NCBI GenBank assembly: GCA_900109435.1
Contig: FNZT01000016.1
Location: 1 to 64,000 of the forward strand
Reading direction: 5' to 3'
Length of the DNA: 64,000 bases
Source of the DNA: Ruminococcus sp. YRD2003
GTDB taxonomy: Bacteria; Bacillota; Clostridia; Oscillospirales; Ruminococcaceae
Under the pieces are notes generated by a model, which was not told where the DNA came from, searched no databases, and worked only from the letters and a program-made list of their open reading frames with translations. The position numbers and the translations under genes were made by a program. Every line of letters starts with the position of its first letter. Positions within the stretch are counted from its first letter, which is position 1. Shown piece after piece: positions 40,939-49,213 of the stretch.

Positions 40939-42246
40939 TTATTCAGCCTTCTCCTCTGCCTTAGCAGAGTTGTCTACTACTGCGTTCTCCTTAACGAGCT
41001 CTACAGCCTTCTGAACTCTCATATCAGCTGTGTACTCGCCGAGAGGTATGAATCTCTTTACTGTTTCAACGTCTACGTTGTTGGCAGCTGCGATCTCGGA
41101 GAGCCCGTTGTTTATCTCCTCCTCGGAGATCTCGATGTTCTCGAGGTCTGCTATCTTCTCAAGTGCAAGACGGAGCTTTACTTCGCCCTCTGCTCTGTCA
41201 CGGTATGTGTCTCTGAGGGAATCCTCGTCCATTCCTGTGTACTGGCAGTACATCTTGAGGTTCATGCCCTGCTGCTGGAGCTGCTGGTCGAATGCACGGA
41301 TAAGAGAATCTATTCTCTGCTCATACATACAGTTCGGGATGGGAGCGTCTACCTTTTCGATAAGTGCATTGAGGATAGCGTTCTCATATGCGGAATCTGC
41401 CTGCTGTACAGCTGCCTCTTCGAGCTTTGTCCTGATGTCGGCTCTGTACTCGTCAACTGTATCGAACTCTGTTGCGTCCTTGATGAGGTCGTCGTTTATC
41501 TCGGGGAGCTCCTCGTAGCTGATAGCCTTTACCTTTGTCTTGAAGGTTGCTTCCTTGCCTGCGTAGTCAGCCATGTGGTAGTCCTCGGGGAATGTTACGA
41601 CTACGTCGAACTCGTCGCCGATGTTATGGCCTACGATCTGGTCCTCGAAGCCCGGGATGAACTGACCGCTGCCGAGCTTGAGCGGGTGGTCTTCGCCCTT
41701 GCCGCCCTCGAATGCCTCGTCTCCGAAGAAGCCCTCGAAGTCGATAACAACTTCGTCATCCATCTGGGCGGGTCTGTCCTCAACGGAAACTATACGTGCA
41801 TTCTTCTTTCTGATGATCTCTATCTGCTTGTCGATATCGTCATCGGTTATATCCTTGACTTCCTTGGGAGCCTTTATTCCCTTGTAGTCGGAAATTTCGA
41901 TCTCGGGCTTTGTTACGCATACGACCTTGAGCTCAACGCCGTTCTCCTTGTCGATGGAGGTTACTTCTACGTTGGGTCTGTCAACGAGGATGAGGTTCGT
42001 CTCGGCTACTGCTGCGTCTATCTCGGGTCCGAGAAGGCTGTTGATAGCGCCCTCGTAGAATGCGCCCTCGCCGTACTCCTTCTCAACGAGCTTTCTGGGA
42101 GCCTTGCCCTTTCTGAAGCCCTTTATCTGGATATTCTTTCTCTGGCGCTGGAACTCCTGCTCAACTGCGTTCTCAAAGGTAGCAGCATCGACTGTGATTA
42201 CCAGCTCGGTGGTGTTTACATCTGTCTTGTTTGATGATTTTAACAT
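40939..42246 (-). CDS. tig: Trigger factor
   Basis: 435 residues. The ribosome-binding loop GFRKGKAPRKLVEKEYGEG is conserved, followed by an FKBP-type prolyl isomerase domain (VVIDFEGFFGDEAFEGGKG) and a long helical chaperone arm. It binds nascent chains at the ribosome exit. The order tig-clpP-clpX is the common one. GGAGG lies 7 nt before the ATG. Confidence 0.96.
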   Translation of the reverse strand: MLKSSNKTDVNTTELVITVDAATFENAVEQEFQRQRKNIQIKGFRKGKAPRKLVEKEYGEGAFYEGAINSLLGPEIDAAVAETNLILVDRPNVEVTSIDKENGVELKVVCVTKPEIEISDYKGIKAPKEVKDITDDDIDKQIEIIRKKNARIVSVEDRPAQMDDEVVIDFEGFFGDEAFEGGKGEDHPLKLGSGQFIPGFEDQIVGHNIGDEFDVVVTFPEDYHMADYAGKEATFKTKVKAISYEELPEINDDLIKDATEFDTVDEYRADIRTKLEEAAVQQADSAYENAILNALIEKVDAPIPNCMYEQRIDSLIRAFDQQLQQQGMNLKMYCQYTGMDEDSLRDTYRDRAEGEVKLRLALEKIADLENIEISEEEINNGLSEIAAANNVDVETVKRFIPLGEYTADMRVQKAVELVKENAVVDNSAKAEEKAE

Positions 42247-42309
42247 ATTGATCCTCCATGATATGATTTAACTGATGACCAGTGGGTACATCTATAACAA
42301 TACTGGAAT

Positions 42310-42338
42310 ATTATACCACATTTAGGAATAATTTTCCA
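42310..42338 (-). promoter_or_regulatory. Promoter of tig-clpP-clpX
   Basis: On the minus strand TGGAAA (42338-42333), 17 bp, TATAAT (42315-42310). The -35 is a weak match. The start codon is 64 bp downstream. Confidence 0.6.
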
Positions 42339-42371
42339 CTGTATTTTTCAGCTTCTACGAATCGGACAATC

Positions 42372-43073
42372 CTACATCACTTTTTCAGGCATAAACTGTA
42401 TATAATCCCCTGCTATCAGGTGAAAATCTATGTCGTCGTAGGTGTTCGTCACGCAGAGCGCGTGCGCCGAGCGCCCGTGGATATGTCCGTAGTAGCACGC
42501 CTTTATCTTGTAGCGGTAGAGCACTTCGAGTATGTCATAATTGAAGTTCGAGGCAAATATCGGCGGATAGTGCATGAACACTATCGGCTCCAAGCCAGCC
42601 TTGACTGCGGACTGTATGGACGTCTCCAGGCGCTGTACTTCGCGCTTCAGGACTTTCTCGTCCTGCTCTTCCCTGCCGCCGTCTGTGCCGTTTACCCAGC
42701 CGCGCGTGCCGCAGATGCCGATGCCTTCGTACTCGTAGTGGTTGTTGTGGAGGATATGCAGCGTGTCAAAGCCGTTCTCCGCAAAGAAGCCCTCCATTTT
42801 CTTCATCGTCACCCACCAGTAGTCGTGATTGCCTTTCAGTATCACCTTGCGCCCAGGAAGGTCGTTGATGAAGCGGAAGTCGGGCTCTGCCTGCTGAAGG
42901 GACATCCCCCATGAGATGTCGCCCGCGAGCACCACCGTATCCTCGGGCTTTACCGTCTCACGCCAGTTCTTCTCTATCCGCTCCTGATAGCTGTCCCAGC
43001 CAGCAAAGACCGCCATGGTCTTGGACGGGTCGCTGAAGCAGAGATGGAGGTCGCCTATGACGTAAAGGCTCAT
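42372..43073 (-). CDS. Calcineurin-like metallophosphoesterase
   Basis: 233 residues. All metal-binding motifs are visible: VIGDLHL, LAGDISWGM, LKGNHDYWW, VFMHYPPIF and YGHIHG. It belongs to the group of ~230-residue bacterial phosphoesterases with unknown substrate. The start codon overlaps the thrC stop (TAATG), so it is the second gene of the thrC operon. Confidence 0.9.
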   Translation of the reverse strand: MSLYVIGDLHLCFSDPSKTMAVFAGWDSYQERIEKNWRETVKPEDTVVLAGDISWGMSLQQAEPDFRFINDLPGRKVILKGNHDYWWVTMKKMEGFFAENGFDTLHILHNNHYEYEGIGICGTRGWVNGTDGGREEQDEKVLKREVQRLETSIQSAVKAGLEPIVFMHYPPIFASNFNYDILEVLYRYKIKACYYGHIHGRSAHALCVTNTYDDIDFHLIAGDYIQFMPEKVM

Positions 43074-44566
43074 TATATGCCGAGTCTGCCGAGCACGTAC
43101 TGCTTCTGCTCAGCCTTGTCTATCACGTCGCTGAAACGCTCGGGCTTGTTCCTGAGGTCTGCAAGAGCTGCGGGTACGGGTATATCCGAAAGCTCTGCGA
43201 TGCGGTCTACCTTGGCGTACTCGTCGATGTCGGACGCCTTGCCCTCGAGTGCTTCGAGGACTGCCGCGCTGAACTTGTACGGGCTCGCTGTGGAGGCGAT
43301 GACTGTCTTTGTCGTGTCGCCCGTTGCCGCCTTGTAGTCGTTGTATACCTTGACTGCGACTGCTGTGTGGGTGTCGCAGGTGTAGGAGTATTTCTCGTAG
43401 ATATCGTGGATAGTTGCCTTGGTCTGCTCATCGTCGCAGAAGCCGCCGTAGAACTCCTCGGCAAGCTTTGCCTTGACGTCGGCGCTTACCTCATACCTGC
43501 CCTCGGTTGCGAGCTTGCCGAACCACTCGCTTATGAGCTTGTCGTCCCTGCCCGTCATAAGGTAGAGGAGGCGTTCGAGGTTGCTCGAGATGAGGATGTC
43601 CATTGAGGGCGATACCGTCGCGTAGAATTTGCGGTTCCTGTCGTATACGCCCGTATTTATGAAGTCCGTGAGGACGTTGTTGATGTTCGACGCGCATATG
43701 AGCTTGTTTACGGGGATGCCCATGTGCTTTGCATAGTAGGCCGCGAGGATATTGCCGAAATTGCCCGTGGGTACTACGATGTTTATCTTGTCGCCGAGCG
43801 CTATCTCGCCGTCCTTGACAAGCTCGGCGTAAGCTGATACGTAGTATACCACCTGCGGCACGAGACGTCCCCAGTTGATGGAGTTCGCCGACGAGAACAT
43901 CATGCCGTTTTCCTCAAGCTTTGCCTTTACCTCGTTGTTCGTGAATATTGCCTTTACGCCGTTCTGGCAGTCGTCGAAATTGCCCTTGATAGCGCATACG
44001 CCGACGTTTGCGCCCTCCTGCGTCTTCATCTGGCGCTTCTGCATCGGGCTGACGCCGTCCTCGGGGTAGAATACGAGGATAGATGTACCCTCGACGTCCT
44101 TGAAGCCCTCAAGCGCGGCTTTTCCCGTGTCGCCCGATGTAGCAACGAGGATAACTATCTTCTTGTCGAGCTTTATCTTCTTTGCCGATGTTGTGAGGAA
44201 ATAGGGCAGTATCTGGAGCGCCATGTCCTTGAACGCGCACGTGGGACCGTGCCACAGTTCGAGCATATATGTGCCGTCGAAGAGATGTGCCATTTCAGCA
44301 ATGCTCTCGGTCTCGAAATTCTTCGTGCTGTAGGCGTTGTCCGTGCAGTAGTGTATCTCTGCATCGGTGAAGTCTGTGAGGTACTTCGCGAAAACGTATG
44401 CGGCTCTGTCGGCGTACTTCATCTCGCCGAGTGCCTTTATCTCGTCGTTTGTGAGCGCGGGTATGCTCTCGGGGACGAAGAGTCCGCCCTCCGCTGATAT
44501 GCCCTGCGTGATTGCCTCCGCACTGCTCACCTTTACGCTGCTGTTTCTTGTGCTGTTGTAAAACAT
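43073..44566 (-). CDS. thrC: Threonine synthase
   Basis: 497 residues. The PLP Lys is in GPTCAFKDMALQ, the phosphate-binding loop is TSGDTGKAALEGF, and NSINWGRLVPQVVYY follows, all diagnostic of class I (fungal/E. coli type) threonine synthases. It makes threonine from O-phosphohomoserine. GGGTGATCCT precedes the ATG. Confidence 0.95.
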   Translation of the reverse strand: MFYNSTRNSSVKVSSAEAITQGISAEGGLFVPESIPALTNDEIKALGEMKYADRAAYVFAKYLTDFTDAEIHYCTDNAYSTKNFETESIAEMAHLFDGTYMLELWHGPTCAFKDMALQILPYFLTTSAKKIKLDKKIVILVATSGDTGKAALEGFKDVEGTSILVFYPEDGVSPMQKRQMKTQEGANVGVCAIKGNFDDCQNGVKAIFTNNEVKAKLEENGMMFSSANSINWGRLVPQVVYYVSAYAELVKDGEIALGDKINIVVPTGNFGNILAAYYAKHMGIPVNKLICASNINNVLTDFINTGVYDRNRKFYATVSPSMDILISSNLERLLYLMTGRDDKLISEWFGKLATEGRYEVSADVKAKLAEEFYGGFCDDEQTKATIHDIYEKYSYTCDTHTAVAVKVYNDYKAATGDTTKTVIASTASPYKFSAAVLEALEGKASDIDEYAKVDRIAELSDIPVPAALADLRNKPERFSDVIDKAEQKQYVLGRLGI

Positions 44567-44626
44567 AGGATCACCCTTTTATTATATTTTGCCGTGTAAA
44601 ATCGGCGTTTTTTAACAATTTGATTC

Positions 44627-44703
44627 TGTAGGGGCGCATTCCTTGCGCCCGTGCCGCCTTGACTTAAATTCTGATATGCGGGCGCTCGGAAAGCGCCCCT
44701 ACA
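44627..44703. repeat. TGTAGGGGCG palindromic repeat
   Basis: TGTAGGGGCG at the left end and CGCCCCTACA at the right, with GGGGCGCATTCCTTGCGCCC inside. It fills the gap between yraN and thrC. Confidence 0.85.
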
Positions 44704-44711
44704 ACGGGATA

Positions 44712-45089
44712 TCAGAAAAACACATCATACCCCGTCGTATCATAGGCGTTTTCAAGGTAGTCTACCTCCGCTGCGCCGCCGTCAGCAAGCGTGACCTGCG
44801 CCGTGTCGAACCGCGGCTGCAATATGCTCGGGGAACGCCGCAGATACTCCGCCGCCGCACGTATCACAAGCCCCTGCTTGCGCCTGTTCACAGCCTCAAA
44901 GCCGCTAACCATGCTGCCGCGTCTGCGGGCTTTGACCTCCACGAACACTATGTAGTCGCCGTTCTCGGCAATAATGTCTATCTCTCCGCCCTTTATGCGG
45001 AAATTCCGCGATATTATGCGGTATCCGCGCTCTGTGAGATACGCGCAGACACGCTCCTCGCCGAGCCTTCCCGCCTCGGTCTTAGTCAT
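44712..45089 (-). CDS. YraN/UPF0102 family endonuclease-like protein
   Basis: 125 residues from the ATG at 45089. The restriction-endonuclease-like core is seen as GEERVCAYLTERGYRI, GGEIDIIAENGDYIVFVEVK and the basic KARRRG. The D...EVK signature is intact, so it may be a nuclease acting on DNA or RNA ends. It overlaps rnhB by 8 bp, the usual neighbour. A GTG three codons upstream is an alternative start. Confidence 0.88.
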   Translation of the reverse strand: MTKTEAGRLGEERVCAYLTERGYRIISRNFRIKGGEIDIIAENGDYIVFVEVKARRRGSMVSGFEAVNRRKQGLVIRAAAEYLRRSPSILQPRFDTAQVTLADGGAAEVDYLENAYDTTGYDVFF

Positions 45090-45711
45090 TGCCGTCACCG
45101 AGTATCTTTTTCAGGAACGTGCGGCGATGTACCTCGCTCGGTCCGTATTTTTTCAGCATTTCGCAGTGCAGAGCCGTTCCGTAGCCCTTGTGCTGCTCGA
45201 AGCGGTATTCGGGATATTTAGCCGCTATCTCACGCATATAGCGGTCTCGCGATACCTTCGCGAGCACCGACGCCGCCGCTATCGAAGCAGACGTCGCGTC
45301 GCCCTTTATCACGCACCGTGCCTGACATTCAAGCTCGGGCAGCCTGTTGCCGTCAACAAGCGCAAGGTCGGGATTTATGCCAAGTCCGCTGACCGCGCGC
45401 TTCATAGCGAGCATGGTCGCATTCAGTATGTTCAGGCGGTCTATCTCCTCGACCGTCGCGGTCGCTACACAGTACGCCTTCGCCCTCGCGATGACCTCGT
45501 CGTAGAGCTTCTCGCGGCGGGTCTCCGATATCTTCTTGCTGTCGTTGAGGTAGTCTATCAGCGTTTCGTCGTCAAGCACGACTGCCGCCGCATACACGTC
45601 GCCTGCGAGAGGTCCGCGCCCTGCCTCGTCAACTCCGCATATTATCGGGAACTCCCTGCGGAGCTCGGTGTCGTAGTCGAAAAGCTCCTTGTGGAGAATT
45701 ATTCTTGCCAT
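45082..45711 (-). CDS. rnhB: Ribonuclease HII
   Basis: 209 residues. The catalytic acids are in CGVDEAGRGPLAG and LVDGNRLPEL, with the family motif VIKGDATSASIAAASVLAKV and HKGYGTALH. It removes RNA from DNA hybrids and single ribonucleotides. It begins 2 bp after the ylqF stop. A longer reading upstream is only the antisense-frame shadow of ylqF. Confidence 0.95.
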   Translation of the reverse strand: MARIILHKELFDYDTELRREFPIICGVDEAGRGPLAGDVYAAAVVLDDETLIDYLNDSKKISETRREKLYDEVIARAKAYCVATATVEEIDRLNILNATMLAMKRAVSGLGINPDLALVDGNRLPELECQARCVIKGDATSASIAAASVLAKVSRDRYMREIAAKYPEYRFEQHKGYGTALHCEMLKKYGPSEVHRRTFLKKILGDGND

Positions 45712-45713
45712 AG

Positions 45714-46592
45714 TCACTCCTTCGTCGGCGGGAGCTCGAGCGTTATCCTTCCGAGCTTGCCGCTCCTGAACTCGTCGAGCACCGTTATTGCGGCTCTCTC
45801 GGTGTTTATCTCGCCGCCCGATATGACCATTCCGCGCTTCCTGCCGACCTTTTCGAGCAGAGCAAGTCCGTCGTCGTCGGCGCTGAGCTCTATCTTGTAG
45901 CGCTCTGTCAGCGACTGCGGGTAGCTTTCCGCGAGGTGGCTCAGGAGCTTCATCGCGAGCGTTTCGATATCGAGTATGTCGTCGCTTATCGCGCCCGTGA
46001 ATGCGAGCCTTACCGCTGCCGACTGGTCCTCGAACTTCGGCCACAATACGCCCGGCATATCGAGGAGCTCGGTGTTGTCTTGCAGCTTGACCCACTGCTT
46101 GGTGCGGGTCACGCCCGGTCTGTCCTCGACCTTCGCGCGCTTGCCTCCCGCAAGCCTGTTTATCAGCGAGCTCTTGCCCACATTCGGGATACCGAGTATC
46201 ATCATGCGTATCGGTGCTCCGCCCATCCCGCTCCTTTCGCGCTTCTCCATGAGCTCGCGCAGAACGGTCGCTTTCAGTGTCGGCATGAGCTTGTTCAGTC
46301 CCTTGCCCGACTTGCAGTCCACAGCCAGAGCCGTCACATTTTCCCTTTTAAGGTAATTGACCCACGCAGCTGTCGCGTTCGCATCGGCGAGGTCGCATTT
46401 ATTCAGCAGTACGATACGCGGCTTATTCGCGGTGAGCGTGTCTATCTCGGGATTTCGGCTGCTCATAGGCGTGCGGGCGTCTATCAGCTCCGCGACTGCG
46501 TCCACGAGCTTGAGATTGGCACTGATAGCCCTTCTCGTCTTCGCCATATGTCCCGGGAACCACTGTATCGTTTTTATATCGTTATTATCCAA
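45714..46592 (-). CDS. ylqF: Ribosome biogenesis GTPase YlqF (RbgA)
   Basis: 292 residues, a circularly permuted GTPase: G4 (LLNKCDLA) precedes G1 (ILGIPNVGKSSLINRL) and G3 (DMPGVLWP). The N-terminus QWFPGHMAKTRR is the RbgA signature. It is needed for late 50S assembly. It starts at TTG (46592), with AAGGAG 6 nt upstream. Confidence 0.94.
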   Translation of the reverse strand: MDNNDIKTIQWFPGHMAKTRRAISANLKLVDAVAELIDARTPMSSRNPEIDTLTANKPRIVLLNKCDLADANATAAWVNYLKRENVTALAVDCKSGKGLNKLMPTLKATVLRELMEKRERSGMGGAPIRMMILGIPNVGKSSLINRLAGGKRAKVEDRPGVTRTKQWVKLQDNTELLDMPGVLWPKFEDQSAAVRLAFTGAISDDILDIETLAMKLLSHLAESYPQSLTERYKIELSADDDGLALLEKVGRKRGMVISGGEINTERAAITVLDEFRSGKLGRITLELPPTKE

Positions 46593-46607
46593 AGCAAACT
46601 CCTTCGT

Positions 46608-47063
46608 TTACAGCTTTATCTCACCACTTATGAGCCTGTCGATTATCGCCTTTGCCCGCGATTCGAGCTTTGGCAGGCAGTCAAGCGGGAAGAATCTCAG
46701 TTCGGTGCTCTCACCGTCGTTGATGTTAAGCCTTCCGCTGTAATTTCTTACGCGGTACAGTGCGATAATAGTGTCCACCTCATCGCCGTTTGGGTAAGAG
46801 TAATGGTATGCATCTCCCGACAGCACTGCAACCAGCTCAAGAGCGTCTGCATCAAGGTCTGTTTCCTCCTTGAGTTCCCTGACAGCGCACTCCTCGAGCG
46901 TTTCGCCGAGCTCCTTGCCGCCGCCCGGAATGCCCCAGTCGCCTGTGTCGCTCCTCAAATTCAGCAGAAGCTCGCCCTTCTCATTGAAAACGAGCACCGT
47001 CGCACCTGCATATATTATCGGGTCGTGACCAACCTTTTTCCTAATTTCGGATATGTAACTCAT
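46608..47063 (-). CDS. NUDIX hydrolase
   Basis: 151 residues. The Nudix box is complete (G-x5-E-x7-R-E-x2-E-E around residues 48-70, beginning GGGKELGETLEE). The surrounding strands (YAGATVLVFNEKGELLLNLR, WGIPGG) fit ADP-ribose or dinucleoside polyphosphate pyrophosphatases, but the substrate is not evident. GGAG is just upstream of the ATG. Confidence 0.9.
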   Translation of the reverse strand: MSYISEIRKKVGHDPIIYAGATVLVFNEKGELLLNLRSDTGDWGIPGGGKELGETLEECAVRELKEETDLDADALELVAVLSGDAYHYSYPNGDEVDTIIALYRVRNYSGRLNINDGESTELRFFPLDCLPKLESRAKAIIDRLISGEIKL

Positions 47064-47081
47064 ATCGCTCTCCTGTATGTC

Positions 47082-47687
47082 TCAGTCAACAGCTCCGAAG
47101 CTCGCGAACGGGTAGAATCTCAGCAGGACTGTGCCTACCACGCTCCCCTCGGGGACGAAGCCTATCTCCGACGAGCGGCTGTCCTTCGAGACAGAGCGGT
47201 GGTCGCCCATAACGAAAATGTATCCTTCGGGCACGGTTATCGGGTACTTGCCCGTGAATGCGCCGCCGTCAGCGTGGGTGAGCCCGAGGCGGACGTAGTC
47301 CTCACGGAGCTTTTCGCCGTCGACGTACACTGTGCCTTTCGTGAAGTCGATATCTATGGTCTGACCTCCGCGGGCTATCACGCGCTTTACGATTATATCG
47401 TTCACACCCTTGCCCTCTGCGACCGAGCCGTCCTCGGCGAAAGTGTAGCTGTTTTTCGCATCAATGAGGATAATGTCGCCGTTTTCAGGCTTCTTGTCGA
47501 GCAGGTTCACCAGCACCTTATCGTTCGGCATCAGCGTATTCTCCATTGAGCCGCCCTTTATCGAGGCTATCCGCAGTATGTACGTAAATACCAATGTCAC
47601 AACAAAAAAAGTTATGACAAGGGTCTCTGCGATGTCGGCTAAGCCGCTGCGCGGAGACCTTTTGCTGCTGTCGGGGACCTCAGTCAT
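47082..47687 (-). CDS. Signal peptidase I (first paralogue by coordinate)
   Basis: 201 residues. One N-terminal membrane helix (AETLVITFFVVTLVFTYIL), the catalytic Ser in SIKGGSMENTL, the catalytic Lys in IVKRVIARGGQ, and box E GDHRSVSKDSR. It removes signal peptides from secreted proteins. It overlaps the second signal peptidase gene by 8 bp, so the pair are tandem paralogues. Confidence 0.93.
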   Translation of the reverse strand: MTEVPDSSKRSPRSGLADIAETLVITFFVVTLVFTYILRIASIKGGSMENTLMPNDKVLVNLLDKKPENGDIILIDAKNSYTFAEDGSVAEGKGVNDIIVKRVIARGGQTIDIDFTKGTVYVDGEKLREDYVRLGLTHADGGAFTGKYPITVPEGYIFVMGDHRSVSKDSRSSEIGFVPEGSVVGTVLLRFYPFASFGAVD

Positions 47688-48381
47688 TCTCGGGTCCCTT
47701 CCATGAATCTGTCAGTATGTCGAAATCTTTCAGCGGCGAGTATCTCACGAGAGCCTTGCCGTATATCTGGTTCTTTTTCACAAGTCCGACGCTTCTTGCT
47801 CGGCTGTCGGTGGAATGATTGCGGTTGTCGCCCATTACGAAGTAGTAGCCATCGGGTATGGTTATCGGGTACTGGTCCGTGAATGCGCCGTAGCCGATAT
47901 CGGTGGTCTCTGCTCCGCTGTTGATGTAGGGCTCGTTGAGCACCTTGTCGTCTACGATGACCTTGCCTTCCCTGATATCTACGGTCTGACCGCCCTTTGC
48001 GATGACGCGCTTGATTATGCACTCGCCTATCGCGCTCGAAGTCCTTTCGTCGGGGATATAGGGCTCGCCGTTTTCGTCAAGGAGGTAGTTCACGTCCTTG
48101 TTGATAACGAGGATATCGCCGTAGTCAACGTCGAAAAACACCGTAGACATGAATATCTTGTCGGTGTTGTTGAGCGACGGGTCGTAGTCCTTGTTAAGGG
48201 TGGGCACCATTGAGTGTCCTACGATATTTACGGGGTGGAGTATGTAGGTGAACACCATTACTATGACGAACACCGTCACGAGTGTGGACTCGATTATCTC
48301 GATTATGTCGTTGAGCAGGCTCGTCTTCTTCTCGGGAGCTTCTTCCTGCTTGTTCTCTATCTTTTCGTTATTGTTTTCCAT
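47680..48381 (-). CDS. Signal peptidase I (second paralogue by coordinate)
   Basis: 233 residues. An acidic N-terminal tail (MENNNEKIENKQEEAPEKK) precedes the anchor helix STLVTVFVIVMVFTYIL. The catalytic Ser is in IVGHSMVPTL, the Lys in IIKRVIAKGGQ, and box E GDNRNHSTDSR. It is about 40% like its neighbour by eye and longer by the tail and one insertion. Two tandem enzymes may divide substrates or dosage. GAGG precedes the ATG. Confidence 0.93.
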   Translation of the reverse strand: MENNNEKIENKQEEAPEKKTSLLNDIIEIIESTLVTVFVIVMVFTYILHPVNIVGHSMVPTLNKDYDPSLNNTDKIFMSTVFFDVDYGDILVINKDVNYLLDENGEPYIPDERTSSAIGECIIKRVIAKGGQTVDIREGKVIVDDKVLNEPYINSGAETTDIGYGAFTDQYPITIPDGYYFVMGDNRNHSTDSRARSVGLVKKNQIYGKALVRYSPLKDFDILTDSWKGPEND

Positions 48382-48413
48382 AACGTGACCTCGCTGAAAT
48401 AGAAATATGTAGC

Positions 48414-48434
48414 AAAAAAGGGACTTTGCGTCCC
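48414..48434 (-). terminator. Terminator between rplS and the signal peptidase genes
   Basis: On the minus strand GGGAC, GCAAA, GTCCC then TTTTTT. A short but clean terminator in front of the signal peptidase genes; partial read-through would couple the two blocks. Confidence 0.7.
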
Positions 48435-48453
48435 TCGAGGATTAGTCCGTCCT

Positions 48454-48472
48454 GCCGACAGCAAGTGTCGGC
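48454..48472 (-). terminator. Hairpin after rplS
   Basis: GCCGACA, five bases and TGTCGGC form a perfect stem 24 bp after the rplS stop. No T run follows, so it may be a processing or stabilising stem rather than a terminator. Confidence 0.5.
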
Positions 48473-48495
48473 AGATACGGTCTTTACCGCCGCTC

Positions 48496-48840
48496 TTAGC
48501 GGATCTGTTCCTTGACCTTTGCAGCCTTACCAACTCTGTCTCTGAGGTAGTAGAGCTTAGCTCTGCGGACTTTACCGCTTCTTACGATCTCTACCTTGTC
48601 AACAACAGGTGAGTGGAGAGGGAATACTCTCTCGATGCCGCAGCCGTGTGCAACACGTCTTACTGTGAAGGTCTCGCTGATGCCGCCGTGCTTCTTGGCG
48701 ATAACTGTTCCCTCAAAGACCTGTATACGGCTCTTGTCGCCTTCCTTGATCCTTACGTGAACCTTGATGGTGTCACCGATGTTGAAAGCGGGAACGTTTT
48801 CCTTCATGCTCGATTCGCTGATGAGTTTGAGTGCATCCAT
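48496..48840 (-). CDS. rplS: 50S ribosomal protein L19
   Basis: 114 residues, standard length. It has the L19 pattern [53 protein letters not shown] and [19 protein letters not shown] lies 8 nt before the ATG. It heads the block rplS-two signal peptidases-nudix-ylqF-rnhB-yraN, which resembles the rplS-ylqF-rnhB order of Bacillus with insertions. A long structured leader precedes it. Confidence 0.96.
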   Translation of the reverse strand: MDALKLISESSMKENVPAFNIGDTIKVHVRIKEGDKSRIQVFEGTVIAKKHGGISETFTVRRVAHGCGIERVFPLHSPVVDKVEIVRSGKVRRAKLYYLRDRVGKAAKVKEQIR

Positions 48841-49063
48841 TTTAATTTCCTCCTAAAATTTCCGAACATTCTTACCCGTTCCGTGCGATGAGTTCAGCAT
48901 ACTGCATTGCACGGGAAAATATATGAAAATGTGTGAGACTGTCACACGAGCCGCTTTCGCAGCCTCTGCATAAGCAGGTATCGGGCAGCGGACTATCCGA
49001 TTTAATGTCTTTCGGCATTAACCCTCGACCGTATGTGAGATATACGGACGGAATTTCAAATGC
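48841..49063 (-). promoter_or_regulatory. Structured 5' leader of rplS
   Basis: The transcript from the promoter at 49070-49098 has ~220 nt before rplS and can form four hairpins: 49029-49047 (CCGTAT/ATACGG), 49002-49021 (TTAATG/CATTAA), 48931-48947 (GTGTGA/TCACAC) and 48881-48914 (CCGTGC/GCACGG). L19 leaders that autoregulate are known in Firmicutes. Whether this is one needs a covariance search. Confidence 0.5.
48872..49018 (-). CDS. Possible small protein or leader peptide in the rplS leader
   Basis: A 48-codon frame starts at an ATG after GAGGG and encodes MPKDIKSDSPLPDTCLCRGC and onward, with four Cys within 11 residues (C-x-C-x2-C-x4-C) and an ending MQYAELIARNG. The start codon lies inside the 49002-49021 hairpin, so folding would hide it. 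A longer in-frame reading from 49081 cannot be made because it begins upstream of the transcription start. Could be a chance frame. Confidence 0.35.
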   Translation of the reverse strand: MPKDIKSDSPLPDTCLCRGCESGSCDSLTHFHIFSRAMQYAELIARNG

Positions 49064-49069
49064 TTTTAT

Positions 49070-49098
49070 ATCATACCACACTTTGGCATAAAATGCAA
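49070..49098 (-). promoter_or_regulatory. Promoter of rplS
   Basis: On the minus strand TTGCAT (49098-49093), 17 bp, TATGAT (49075-49070), with TG one base before the -10. Confidence 0.75.
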
Positions 49099-49140
49099 GC
49101 GATTTTTCAAAAAAACATATTTAATTTATTGTTCTCCCGC

Positions 49141-49211
49141 TGTAGGGGCGAGTTCCGCTCGCCCGCATATTGCGGTCAAACACAGTCGGGCGCACGGAAT
49201 GCGCCCCTACA
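49141..49211. repeat. TGTAGGGGCG palindromic repeat
   Basis: Full element from TGTAGGGGCG to CGCCCCTACA, with the internal hairpins GGGCGAGTTCCGCTCGCCC and GGGCGCACGGAATGCGCCC. Right arm 2 bp from the methyltransferase stop codon. Confidence 0.85.
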
Positions 49212-49213
49212 GG

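Noticed and set aside
45712..46095. N-terminal extension of rnhB
   Set aside because: It overlaps ylqF in another frame. The conserved RNase HII start is at 45711.
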